From NCBI GenBank assembly GCA_039807745.1, contig JBDHRV010000031.1, positions 1 through 28,600 on the forward strand: a stretch of DNA of 28,600 nt. Reading direction: 5' to 3'. Position 1 is the stretch's first letter, and the number at the start of each line of letters is the position of its first letter. The stretch comes from JAEUMW01 sp039807745 (GTDB lineage: Bacteria; Pseudomonadota; Gammaproteobacteria; Burkholderiales; JAEUMW01). Below are positions 1-8,249 of this stretch, piece after piece. The position numbers and the translations under genes were made by a program. A model generated the notes under the pieces. The model was not told the origin of the DNA, searched no databases, and saw only the letters and a program-made list of their open reading frames with translations.

Positions 1-752
1 CACCACCACCACCACGTTTTCCTTCGGATTCATGTAGACGTGCTGGCCGAAGATGCCCCGGGCTTCGAAGGCGCCCGCGTTGATCGTGCCAGCGGAGTTG
101 GGATCGGCCACAGCATGTAGCCATAATCCACCTGCTTGCCGTCCACGATCTTGGGGCTACTTGCCTCCTGCACCCGGCCTTGGGGCAGGATCTGTTCGCC
201 GCCGGCCTTGCCCCAGCCCAGCAGGAACAGGCCGAAGCGGCCGTAGTCGCGCAAGGTGGCGGACAGTCCACTGCCGCCCACTTCCAGCCCGTCGGGGGAT
301 TCCATCCACCAGGTAGCGTCGGATTCCATGCCGAATCTGGCTCAGGTGCGGTCGGACAAGTATTGCGCCGCCGGTTTGCCGACGGCGGCGCGCACCAGGG
401 CGCCGGCAACGTGAGTCTCCCCGGTGCTGTAGTTCCAGCGCGTACCGGGGCGGCGGCGCGGGGCAGTTTCGCCATCAGCTCGAGCACACCGCCCGGGATC
501 TGGGCGTTCTGCACTTCGAGCATCTGGCGGCGATCGGAATTGGGATCGGTGTAGGTCTCGTTCCATTTCACGTCGGAGGCCATCTGCAGCAGGTTGCGCA
601 CGGTCACACCGTCGTAGGCGCTGCCCGCAAGCTGGGGCAGATACTTGGTGACCGGGTCGTCGATGCTCTTGATGTGGCCATCGTGGATGGCAGCGCCGAC
701 CAAGGTGGCGGTAATGGACTTCACGACCGACATCCAGCGGGTCTTTTCACCT
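1..752 (-). pseudogene. Broken serine hydrolase of the beta-lactamase (class C / 6-aminohexanoate-dimer hydrolase-like) family
   Basis: Read on the minus strand, conceptual fragments line up as one beta-lactamase-fold serine hydrolase. A segment starting near 750 carries RWMSVVKSIT, with the SxxK nucleophile motif at about 719-730, followed by a helix and a PVTKYLPQL segment. A second fragment has RWNYSTGETHVAGAL (the Tyr motif of the family). A third has GLSATLRDYGRFGLF, and the last has GAFEARGIFGQHVYMNP. These fragments are not in one frame. There is a frameshift within the GC run at about 445-465, an in-frame TGA at 342-344 where a Trp codon would fit, and another frameshift at about 103-112. 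The N-terminal third, including any signal peptide, is absent: homology begins essentially at the stop codon of the neighbouring asparaginase gene. The gene runs off the left edge, ending in a (GTG)n valine run. Several independent lesions make a true pseudogene likely; assembly errors in poor-coverage sequence are the alternative. Confidence 0.75.
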
Positions 753-756
753 AGAG

Positions 757-1821
757 CTAATACTCGTCGAAGATCCGCTGGATCTCTTTTGGGTCCGCTG
801 TCTTCGTGAGCGCCAGCATGAGAAGAATCCGGGCCTTTTGCGGGTTCAGGGTATCTCCGGCAACAAAGTTGTACTTGTCGTCATCCGCAATCCTGGTAAC
901 GATCCCGTTACCAACTCGGGAGCTTTTCACGACTGGAATCCCCTTCTTCACCGCTTCGCCCAACGCATCCCGAGTAACTGGAAAGATACTGCCATGGCCC
1001 ATGCCCGCATGCACAATTCCTTTCACGCCAGCCGAGACCAACGCATCCACTAGCACTTTATCCCCGTTGACGTGGCCATACAGAATCGCCACATAGGGAA
1101 GCTCTTCGAGGCCCTTCACGTCAAATTCACTTCTGGACGTGTGCTTCCGGTTCGTCTCGCGATAGAAGTACGGTAACCCATTCTGGATATAGCCGAGATA
1201 GCCTAGCTCGGGCGCCTTGAAGGTTTCGACATGCGTCGTGTTTGTCTTTGTCACGTCGCGGGCCCCGTTGAGCTGGTCGTTCATCGCCACCAGCACCCCT
1301 TTACCCTTCGCGATGGGGCTTCCGGCCAGACGAACCGCATTCAACAGGTTCGCTGGACCGTCTGCACTGATCGCGGTGGCTGGGCGCATGGCCCCGACCA
1401 AGACCACGGGTTTGTCGCTCTTGACGACCAAGTTCAGAAAGTAAGCCGTCTCCTCGAGCGTGTCGGTACCATGGGTAATCACGATCCCGTCGACCTCGGG
1501 AGAGGCCAACAACTCGTTCACCCGGTTGGCTAACTTCAGCCAAGTTTCGTGGTTCATGGCGAAGCTGCCGATGTTGGCAACTTGCTCACCGCTCACGTTC
1601 GCGAATTGTTTCATCTCGGGCACCGCCTCGATCAAGACCTGGATTCCGATCTCACCAGGCGAGTACCCCACCATCTGAGTGGCGGTCGCCCCACGGCCAG
1701 CGATGGTACCGCCGGTCGCTAGGATTTTCACGTTTGGGAGGCTGGCCGCCTCCAGACTAAGTTTCGGCAGCAGGAGGGTTAGACAGATCACGACAAGCAG
1801 GGAAATTCGTTTGCGCATCAT
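757..1821 (-). CDS. ansB: Periplasmic type II L-asparaginase (354 aa)
   Basis: Hydrolyses L-asparagine to aspartate and ammonia, probably in the periplasm. The start at 1821 is chosen over an upstream in-frame start at 1962 because an AGGAAGGAAG ribosome-binding stretch lies just upstream and the protein then opens with a typical signal peptide (MMRKR followed by a hydrophobic core to about residue 26, ending LEAAS). Visible family signatures are ATGGTIAG (nucleophile Thr about residue 39), Tyr53 in the flexible loop, HGTDT at 117-121 (catalytic Thr-Asp pair) and GAMRP. The length matches bacterial type II enzymes. The gene lies on the same strand as the AbgA-like hydrolase and the DcuC-like transporter, 104 bases downstream of the former, so it may be cotranscribed. 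Its base composition is visibly more AT-rich than its neighbours, and it abuts a truncated pseudogene, suggesting acquisition by recombination. Family assignment is secure; a glutaminase side activity cannot be judged. Confidence 0.93.
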   Translation of the reverse strand: MMRKRISLLVVICLTLLLPKLSLEAASLPNVKILATGGTIAGRGATATQMVGYSPGEIGIQVLIEAVPEMKQFANVSGEQVANIGSFAMNHETWLKLANRVNELLASPEVDGIVITHGTDTLEETAYFLNLVVKSDKPVVLVGAMRPATAISADGPANLLNAVRLAGSPIAKGKGVLVAMNDQLNGARDVTKTNTTHVETFKAPELGYLGYIQNGLPYFYRETNRKHTSRSEFDVKGLEELPYVAILYGHVNGDKVLVDALVSAGVKGIVHAGMGHGSIFPVTRDALGEAVKKGIPVVKSSRVGNGIVTRIADDDKYNFVAGDTLNPQKARILLMLALTKTADPKEIQRIFDEY

Positions 1822-1925
1822 AGGTCTCTTCCTTCCTTGTAAGAGCCCTGCCGGGCCAGGGCAACCAGCGAGTCGCCTCTCCACCTTCCGGTGAGTTGAT
1901 CCCGTCGTGGGGCCGAGTGATGGCG

Positions 1926-3206
1926 TCAGTGCCGCGCGGCGAAGCGCTGGACGAGCCCGCACAGAAGCTCGAAGCCAATCGCCAGAGACGGCTCGTCGAT
2001 GTCGAACTCGGCCTGATGGTGCCCCGCCGGGCGGCGGCTGCCGATGACGATGTAGGCGGCCTGACCGCCCCGCGCCTGGACCCGCCGGGCCAGGATCGTC
2101 GCGTCCTCGCTGCCGCCGAAATTGGCGGTGGCCGTGACCTTGACGATCGACGGGATCGACGCGGCGACGTCGGCGATGACATCGACCAGGGCCGCATCGT
2201 TGACGAGGTCGACCGCCTCGCCCATCTTCTCGATCTCGTACTCCACGCCGAAGCTCTTGGCCACCCCGTCGGCGATCGCCCCGACCTGATCGACCATGTA
2301 CTGGTTGATCTCGCCCGTCTGCCCGCGCACCTCGAGCTTGAGCTCGGCGTTCACGGGAATCACGTTGCGACCCTCACCAGCGCGCATCTCGCCGATGTTG
2401 ATCCGCGTCATCCCGCTGCCGTGGCGCGGGATGCCCAGGAGCTGGGTCACCGCGTGCGCGGCTGCGGCGAGCGCGTTCCTTCCCAGCTGCGGCTCGACGC
2501 CGGCGTGCGCGGGCCGGCCGCGGAAGCGCAGATCGAGCTTGGTCGTGCACAGGAATCCGTGCGGCGAGGTGACGATCTCGCCGGTGGTCCCCATCATCGC
2601 GAGGTGCGCGCCGACGAACACGTCGACGTCGTCGACGACACCGCGCGCGGCCATCGCCGCCGCGCCGCGGACGCCCTCCTCGGCCGGTTGGAAAACGAGC
2701 TTGATCGTCCCGCCTAACTCGTCCGCGTGCTCGGCGACCCAGCGCGCGAGCGTGAGTCCGATCGCCATGTGGCCGTCGTGCCCGCAAGCGTGCATCAGCC
2801 CCGGCCGCTCCGATGCGAACCCCAGCGCCGCCGGCCGATGCGACGGGTCGCTCGACTCCTGCACGTTGACGCAGTCGATGTCGAAGCGGAGCGCCACGAC
2901 CGGACCGGGCCGGCCGGTGCGCTTGATGCCGACGCAGCCGGTCAGCCCGTCCATCTCGGCGAGCAGTGCATCGTCGACGCCGCGACTCTTCGCGAAGGCG
3001 AGGCCCGCTTCGACGACCGCCGGCTCGCGGCCCAGCGTATGGTCGCGCGCGACCACCTGCGGGCCGGCCAGCACCTCGAAGCCGTATCCGCGCAGAAGGC
3101 CGATCACGCGTGCGGTGGTCGCGAACTCGGACCAGCCGATCTCCGGCATCCGGTGGAGTTCGCGCCGCAGCGCTACGAGGTCATCCGAGTAATTGGAGGT
3201 TTCCAT
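1926..3206 (-). CDS. abgA: M20 family metallo-amidohydrolase, AbgA-like (426 aa)
   Basis: Zinc/manganese-dependent amidohydrolase of the M20D group, closely resembling E. coli AbgA, the subunit of p-aminobenzoyl-glutamate hydrolase, along its whole length (E. coli AbgA is 436 aa). Motifs seen: GPVVALRFDIDCVNV around 101-115, MHACGHDGH at 138-146 (metal-binding Cys and His), FQPAEEG at 172-178 (catalytic Glu pair), His201, GRNVIPVNAEL in the dimerisation lid, GGSEDAT and AGHHQAEFD near the C-terminus. It has no signal peptide, so it should be cytoplasmic. The start is 4 bases downstream of the dcuC-like stop, so the two genes are almost certainly one transcript. No AbgB partner and no AbgT transporter is present; a DcuC-family carrier takes that place. 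The substrate is therefore probably an N-acylated acidic amino acid or aminobenzoyl-glutamate-like amide, but this is inferred, and a general hippurate/N-acyl amino acid hydrolase role is possible. Confidence 0.85.
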   Translation of the reverse strand: METSNYSDDLVALRRELHRMPEIGWSEFATTARVIGLLRGYGFEVLAGPQVVARDHTLGREPAVVEAGLAFAKSRGVDDALLAEMDGLTGCVGIKRTGRPGPVVALRFDIDCVNVQESSDPSHRPAALGFASERPGLMHACGHDGHMAIGLTLARWVAEHADELGGTIKLVFQPAEEGVRGAAAMAARGVVDDVDVFVGAHLAMMGTTGEIVTSPHGFLCTTKLDLRFRGRPAHAGVEPQLGRNALAAAAHAVTQLLGIPRHGSGMTRINIGEMRAGEGRNVIPVNAELKLEVRGQTGEINQYMVDQVGAIADGVAKSFGVEYEIEKMGEAVDLVNDAALVDVIADVAASIPSIVKVTATANFGGSEDATILARRVQARGGQAAYIVIGSRRPAGHHQAEFDIDEPSLAIGFELLCGLVQRFAARH

Positions 3207-3210
3207 ATCT

Positions 3211-4476
3211 TCACACCATGATGAGGGCCAGGGTGACGACGGCGACGATCATCGCCGGCGCCGTGCGTTTGACGACGTCGAGCGGCGACACCTTGGCGAT
3301 GCCGGAGACGACGATCACCACGCCGGCGACTGGGCTCATCGTGCGACCCAGCGCGCCCGAGATCGCCGCCAGCATCCCGAGGTCGGGGATCGTCATGCCA
3401 AAGTCCTTGGCGTGCGGCGTCACCGCTTCGTTGAACGCGAAGGCCGCTGCGTCGCCCGATCCGGAGATCACCGCCATCAGGAACGGGCCGATCGAGCCGC
3501 CCCAGCGGGCGATCTCGTTCGACTGCTTGAGCGTGTCGATGAAGATGTCGATGAGCCCTGCGGTCTTCAGTCCTGCAGCGAACACGCCGGCGGCGATGAT
3601 GATGCCGATCACGTCACCGTATGCCTTGCCCATGCCGTTGAAGAACTCGCTGGTCATCTTGGCCGGCGACACCCGCGTGACCACAAGCGCGAACACGGCG
3701 CCGATGATCATCGCCTGCGGCACGCCCATCTGGAGCGCCGGCACCCAGGCGTTGCCGATGACCAGGAGCGTCAGCGGCAGGAACGGGGCGAGCGCGTAGA
3801 GAACGTTGGCGTTGGCGACCGCGTCCGGCTTTACCTCGGCGCCAGCCGCTTCGCTCGCGGCCGCGCGGTGGTCCCCGTACAGGAAGCACGCGAGGGTGAT
3901 GCCGACGATGCCGATCGCGATCATGACGGCCGAAAACGGCGCGTGGCGGGCGATCACCTCCATCACCTCCATCTTCGCGATCTTGGCAACGAACACGTTG
4001 TGGCTCGTCCCTGGCGATAACACCGCGCCGTAGGTGCCGACCAGCACCGCCGCCGCGGCGGCCGGGGGGGTGATGCCGGAGCGCATCATCAACGGGATCA
4101 GCGTCGTGCCCACCGCGGCGGCGCACCCGGCTGCCGACGGGATCGCCGTGTTGACGAAGAAGGTGACCGCCGCCGACGCCGGGATCAGGAACAGGCCCAG
4201 CCGGCCCAGCGGCTTGGACAGCAGCGTCACCAGGTGCTCGTCGCAGCGGGTATAGCTGATGACGAACGCGAAGCCCATCGCGCTGCAGATCGCCTCGATG
4301 AGCCCGGGGTTGGTCATGCTCTTCGCGAACGCGTCGAGCGCGTCCATGGGCTTCAGCGCCAGCATGGTGAGCACGACGCCGGCGGCAATCAGCACCAGTC
4401 GTGTTTCGTAGCGCTTGACCAGCGCCCACACCATCACTATCACGACCAGCACGGCCAGCCACGCCGTCACGTTCAT
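3211..4476 (-). CDS. dcuC: DcuC-family C4-dicarboxylate / acidic amino acid transporter (421 aa)
   Basis: Polytopic inner-membrane protein with about 10-12 hydrophobic segments across its whole length. It starts with a membrane segment (MNVTAWLAVLVVIVMV) and contains the family-like stretches MTNPGLIEAICSAMGFAF, NTAIPSAAGCAAAVG, GTYGAVLSPGTSHNVFVA, ISGSGDAAAFAFNEA and GALGRTMSPVAGV. In enterobacteria DcuC carries fumarate, succinate and aspartate during anaerobic growth. The length is slightly below E. coli DcuC. It is the first gene of a transcription unit with the AbgA-like hydrolase, with 4 bases between them. An FNR/Anr-type palindrome and a matching -10 lie upstream (see the separate entries), which agrees with known oxygen control of DcuC. 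Given its partner, the carrier may take up amide-linked acidic amino acids rather than free dicarboxylates; this is inference. The ribosome-binding site before the ATG is weak. Confidence 0.85.
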   Translation of the reverse strand: MNVTAWLAVLVVIVMVWALVKRYETRLVLIAAGVVLTMLALKPMDALDAFAKSMTNPGLIEAICSAMGFAFVISYTRCDEHLVTLLSKPLGRLGLFLIPASAAVTFFVNTAIPSAAGCAAAVGTTLIPLMMRSGITPPAAAAAVLVGTYGAVLSPGTSHNVFVAKIAKMEVMEVIARHAPFSAVMIAIGIVGITLACFLYGDHRAAASEAAGAEVKPDAVANANVLYALAPFLPLTLLVIGNAWVPALQMGVPQAMIIGAVFALVVTRVSPAKMTSEFFNGMGKAYGDVIGIIIAAGVFAAGLKTAGLIDIFIDTLKQSNEIARWGGSIGPFLMAVISGSGDAAAFAFNEAVTPHAKDFGMTIPDLGMLAAISGALGRTMSPVAGVVIVVSGIAKVSPLDVVKRTAPAMIVAVVTLALIMV

Positions 4477-4545
4477 TGGTTGCCATCTCTGTCGAATAGG
4501 ACGCGCCGGCGGCCGGCAATACGCCGGACCGTCTACATGCGGCGA

Positions 4546-4551
4546 AGTCTA
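4546..4551 (-). promoter_or_regulatory. Predicted -10 element of the dcuC-abgA operon
   Basis: The minus strand reads TAGACT here, four of six matches to the sigma-70 -10 consensus. Its centre is 31 bases downstream of the centre of the FNR-like palindrome at 4573-4586. That is the spacing expected when FNR binds at about -41 and replaces the -35 element. The predicted transcription start is near 4539, giving a 5' leader of about 63 nt before the dcuC-like ATG. No good -35 is needed or seen. This is a prediction from spacing only. Confidence 0.45.
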
Positions 4552-4572
4552 GGTGATCGCCATCGCCGGCAT

Positions 4573-4586
4573 TTGACACAGGTCAA
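4573..4586. promoter_or_regulatory. FNR/Anr/Dnr-type binding site (TTGAC-N4-GTCAA)
   Basis: A perfect inverted repeat, TTGAC ACAG GTCAA, differs from the FNR consensus TTGAT-N4-ATCAA only by one symmetrical change per half-site, a variant tolerated by Anr/FNR-type regulators. It lies about 97 bases upstream of the dcuC-like start codon, and its distance from the TAGACT -10 places it at about -41 (class II activation). It faces a gene family that is FNR-controlled in E. coli, which raises its plausibility. Chance occurrence of a 10-base perfect palindrome cannot be excluded from one site. Confidence 0.55.
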
Positions 4587-4599
4587 GACCTGTTATTCC

Positions 4600-5256
4600 G
4601 ATGCGCGGGAACCTGGACCGATGGGCGGTCGCTGTCTATGTCGCCCGCTCATTCGCATGTATGCATATATTCTAGACGGCTCACCGGCATCTTCGGCCGC
4701 GTCGCGCGCCGGTGCAGAGAATCGCCGCGGCATGACGGCGCAGCGCCGATGCTCAGCTCGGCCCGCGGGGAGCCTGGCAGCAATTGCAACGCGCCCTCCC
4801 TTTTTACGGATTGCGTTTCGACGTACCAGCAGCGGCCCGCGCGCTGCCGTGTTTGCTCATCTGTGTCGAGAATCGCTTCAAAACCACATCCGACGACAAC
4901 CACCTCGGGTACCATTTCCTGGTGAGAAAACACGCCCGAAAAAGCGGTTGACGCCAGACAGCATCGCGGAAGATACCAATGGCGCTCCAGCACCGTCAAG
5001 CGGCTTTTTTGCACTACATGGCCGCATACTGGGAATAGCACCGCCATCGGCAGGCGACATCGATCAATCGTTCGACGATCCTGACCTGACTCGCCGGCCG
5101 TAGCGTAAAGCGAACGGTACTCACGCTTGCGGCAGAATGCTGATCGGGGCGCAGCTAACAGAGTCAAGCTGAGCTTATATAGTCCGGTGTGTCCTGAGCA
5201 CCTGCAGATCGAAGGAAGGGGTGTCGGCGAAACCGTGTCAACGCGCCCGTCGACTT
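4600..5256. other. Unassigned intergenic region, no convincing gene
   Basis: With its flanks, the gap between the dcuC-like start (4476) and the ATPase start (5292) is about 815 bases. This part is more AT-rich in places (for example around 4655-4675 and 5165-5180). The reading frames that stay open here, the longest on the minus strand from 5293 to 4649, have no recognisable domain, no clear ribosome-binding site, an unusual load of Cys and Arg, and no match to any family I know. I see no tRNA, terminal inverted repeats or transposase motifs. It may hold remnants of a decayed gene or mobile element, but nothing can be supported. Confidence 0.4.
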
Positions 5257-5284
5257 GAGTAAAATTACTCGCTGTATTGAGTAA
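5257..5284. promoter_or_regulatory. GAGTAA repeat cluster, candidate operator before the AAA/DUF4143 ATPase
   Basis: GAGTAA occurs at 5257-5262, its inverted copy TTACTC at 5265-5270 (the two arms separated by AA), and a further direct copy at 5279-5284. The AT-rich cluster stands out from the GC-rich surroundings and ends 8 bases before the chosen ATG of the ATPase. An operator for an autoregulator, or a core promoter with a near-leaderless transcript, would both fit. No regulator gene lies next to it. The repeat is seen directly; its function is inferred. Confidence 0.45.
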
Positions 5285-5291
5285 TTTGTCC

Positions 5292-6488
5292 ATGCCCTAC
5301 CAGCGCCTTCAGGCCCGCCTGCTTTTGAGCCGCCTCGCCGAGCCCCGCCGTTTCCTGCACGTGGTGGCCGGTCCGCGCCAGGTGGGTAAGAGCACACTGG
5401 TGCAGCAGGTGGTGGAAGCCTTGGGTCTGCCGCACCGGATCGCAAGCGCCGACGAGCCCACGCTGCGCGGCGTGGAGTGGGTCGCTCAGCAATGGGATGC
5501 CGCACGCCTGCTCGCGCAAGACTCGGGCAAGGCGGGTGCCGTGCTCGTGCTCGACGAGATTCAGAAGATCACGGGCTGGTCCGAGACCACCAAGCGGCTG
5601 TGGGACGACGACACGCGCCATCGCGTTCCGCTCAAGGTGGTGCTGCTCGGCTCGGCACCCCTGTTGATCGCACGCGGACTGACCGAGAGCCTGGCCGGTC
5701 GCTTCGAGCTCCTGCACCTGCCGCACTGGACGTACGCCGAGATGCGCGACGCGTTCGGCTGGTCGCTCGACCAGTACGTCTTCCACGGTGGCTATCCCGG
5801 CGCGGCGCCGCTGATCGGCGAGCCCCGGCGCTGGGCCCGCTACGTATTGGACGCGCTGGTCGAGACCTCGATCTCGCGCGACGTGCTGCTGCTCACGCGC
5901 GTGGACAAACCGGCCCTGCTGCGGCGCCTGTTCGAGCTCGCCTGTCGGTACTCAGGGCAGGTCCTGTCGTACACGAAGATGCTCGGGCCGCTGCAGGACG
6001 CCGGCAACACGACCACGCTCGCCCATTATCTCGACCTGCTGGCCGCAGCCGGAATGGTGACTGGCCTCCCGAAGTACGCAGGCGACGCAGCGCGCAGCCG
6101 CGGCTCCAGCCCAAAGCTGCAGGTCTACAACACGGCGCTCATGACGGCAGGCAGCGGCCTGACGTTACTCGAGGTGCGCGGCGAACCCGAACTGTGGGGC
6201 AGGCTCGTCGAGTCGAGCGTCGGTGCGCATCTCGCGAACGCGGCCGCAGCCGGGGAGTGCGAGCTATTCTACTGGCGCGAGCGCAACCAGGAAGTCGATT
6301 TCGTCGTGAAGAGCGGCCGCCGGCTCGTCGCGATCGAAGTCAAGAGCGGGCGTGCACCGCATGCGCATCCTGGCATCGCGGCGTTTGCCGCAGCATACAG
6401 GCCGCAGCGCAGCCTGTTGATCGGCGGCGATGGCGTCGCGGTCGAGGAGTTTCTGGCACGGCCGGTCTCCCACTGGGTGCAAGCATGA
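5292..6488 (+). CDS. AAA ATPase with C-terminal DUF4143 (about 398 aa)
   Basis: Stand-alone P-loop ATPase of the AAA_14/DUF4143 family, a group widespread in bacteria and archaea with no settled role; some members have been linked to toxin-antitoxin or defence-like settings. The Walker A motif is GPRQVGKST at residues 27-35, and Walker B is AVLVLDEIQK. A sensor-like segment, VVLLGSAPLLIARGLTESLAGRFE, follows, then the MRDAF...YVFHGGYPGA region. The C-terminal DUF4143 part ends in YWRERNQEVDFVV and LVAIEVKSG, an E/D...EVK arrangement reminiscent of a PD-(D/E)XK nuclease fold, which is typical for the family. ATG 5292 is chosen; an in-frame TTG at 5277 inside the GAGTAA repeat cluster is the alternative. 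Neither has a Shine-Dalgarno sequence. It is a monocistronic gene, convergent with argG 54 bases away, and bears no relation to the arginine genes. It looks like an accessory gene. Confidence 0.88.
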   Translation: MPYQRLQARLLLSRLAEPRRFLHVVAGPRQVGKSTLVQQVVEALGLPHRIASADEPTLRGVEWVAQQWDAARLLAQDSGKAGAVLVLDEIQKITGWSETTKRLWDDDTRHRVPLKVVLLGSAPLLIARGLTESLAGRFELLHLPHWTYAEMRDAFGWSLDQYVFHGGYPGAAPLIGEPRRWARYVLDALVETSISRDVLLLTRVDKPALLRRLFELACRYSGQVLSYTKMLGPLQDAGNTTTLAHYLDLLAAAGMVTGLPKYAGDAARSRGSSPKLQVYNTALMTAGSGLTLLEVRGEPELWGRLVESSVGAHLANAAAAGECELFYWRERNQEVDFVVKSGRRLVAIEVKSGRAPHAHPGIAAFAAAYRPQRSLLIGGDGVAVEEFLARPVSHWVQA

Positions 6489-6541
6489 CCCGCCGCGGCG
6501 AATCGATCGATGCGGCGCACCGTGCGCGGGTACCGAGCCGC

Positions 6542-7774
<1,233 letters not shown>

Positions 7775-7793
7775 TCACTCCGGAAAGGTCTGC

Positions 7794-8249
7794 TCAGCGC
7801 AGACGGAAACCCGAATGACATGCCACACAAGCACCGACGACGGGTTGCAGCGCCTGGTAGGCCGCGTCGCGATTACCGCCACGCGCCACCTTGGCGAAGT
7901 CGCTTGCCGCCTGGTGCATGCCGATGCCGATCGAGCGCATCGCGTCGGGCATGAAACGCCCCGGTCCCTGCCCGGCGGTGCGGGCCGCGTGCTTGCCCAT
8001 CGAGCTCAGGCCAATGCGCTGCTCGGCGATGTCCGCCGCCGCGTTCAACTGGTTCGACGAGAGATCGGCCAGGATTTCGTTGAGCGCGACAAGTTGGCCC
8101 AGCATCTCTTCGCGAATCAGTGCTCGTTGCAGCGCGGGCATGTCGACTGTCGTACGCGGATCGTCGGGTGGGGGAGACTGGGCTAACGAGATTGCGGGAA
8201 GGAGCCCACCGAGAATCAGGAGAAGAGGGTGCCGCTTCGCGATCGTCAT
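7794..8249 (-). CDS. Small secreted cytochrome c'-like protein (151 aa)
   Basis: The protein starts with a Sec signal peptide (MTIAKRH, hydrophobic core, cleavage near LAQ at about 24) and ends with one heme-attachment motif, CVACH, seven residues before... the C-terminal GFRLR tail. A mostly helical middle with a C-terminal CxxCH is the layout of class II cytochromes c (cytochrome c' and relatives), so a periplasmic helical-bundle heme protein is likely; the exact subfamily is not certain. The ATG overlaps the argF stop (ATGA, 8246-8249), so translation is probably coupled to argF. The argG gene follows after 19 bases. A heme protein has no known part in arginine synthesis, so its embedding may be positional only, or may link expression to respiration or nitrosative stress (cytochromes c' bind NO); that is inference. 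A longer frame reaching upstream is the shadow of argF. Confidence 0.82.
   Translation of the reverse strand: MTIAKRHPLLLILGGLLPAISLAQSPPPDDPRTTVDMPALQRALIREEMLGQLVALNEILADLSSNQLNAAADIAEQRIGLSSMGKHAARTAGQGPGRFMPDAMRSIGIGMHQAASDFAKVARGGNRDAAYQALQPVVGACVACHSGFRLR

Noticed and set aside
1..15. (CAC)5 repeat at the window start
   Set aside because: On the minus strand it is a run of valine codons expected near the C-terminal strand of the hydrolase family; too short to treat as a repeat element.
342..344. In-frame TGA in the hydrolase as a possible selenocysteine codon
   Set aside because: The family has no selenoproteins, the position fits a Trp, and frameshifts on both sides show the gene is broken.
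4649..5293. 214-codon minus-strand frame in the gap before the ATPase
   Set aside because: No recognised domain, unusual Cys/Arg-rich composition, no ribosome-binding site, and it overlaps the GAGTAA operator-like cluster; noted only as part of the unassigned region.
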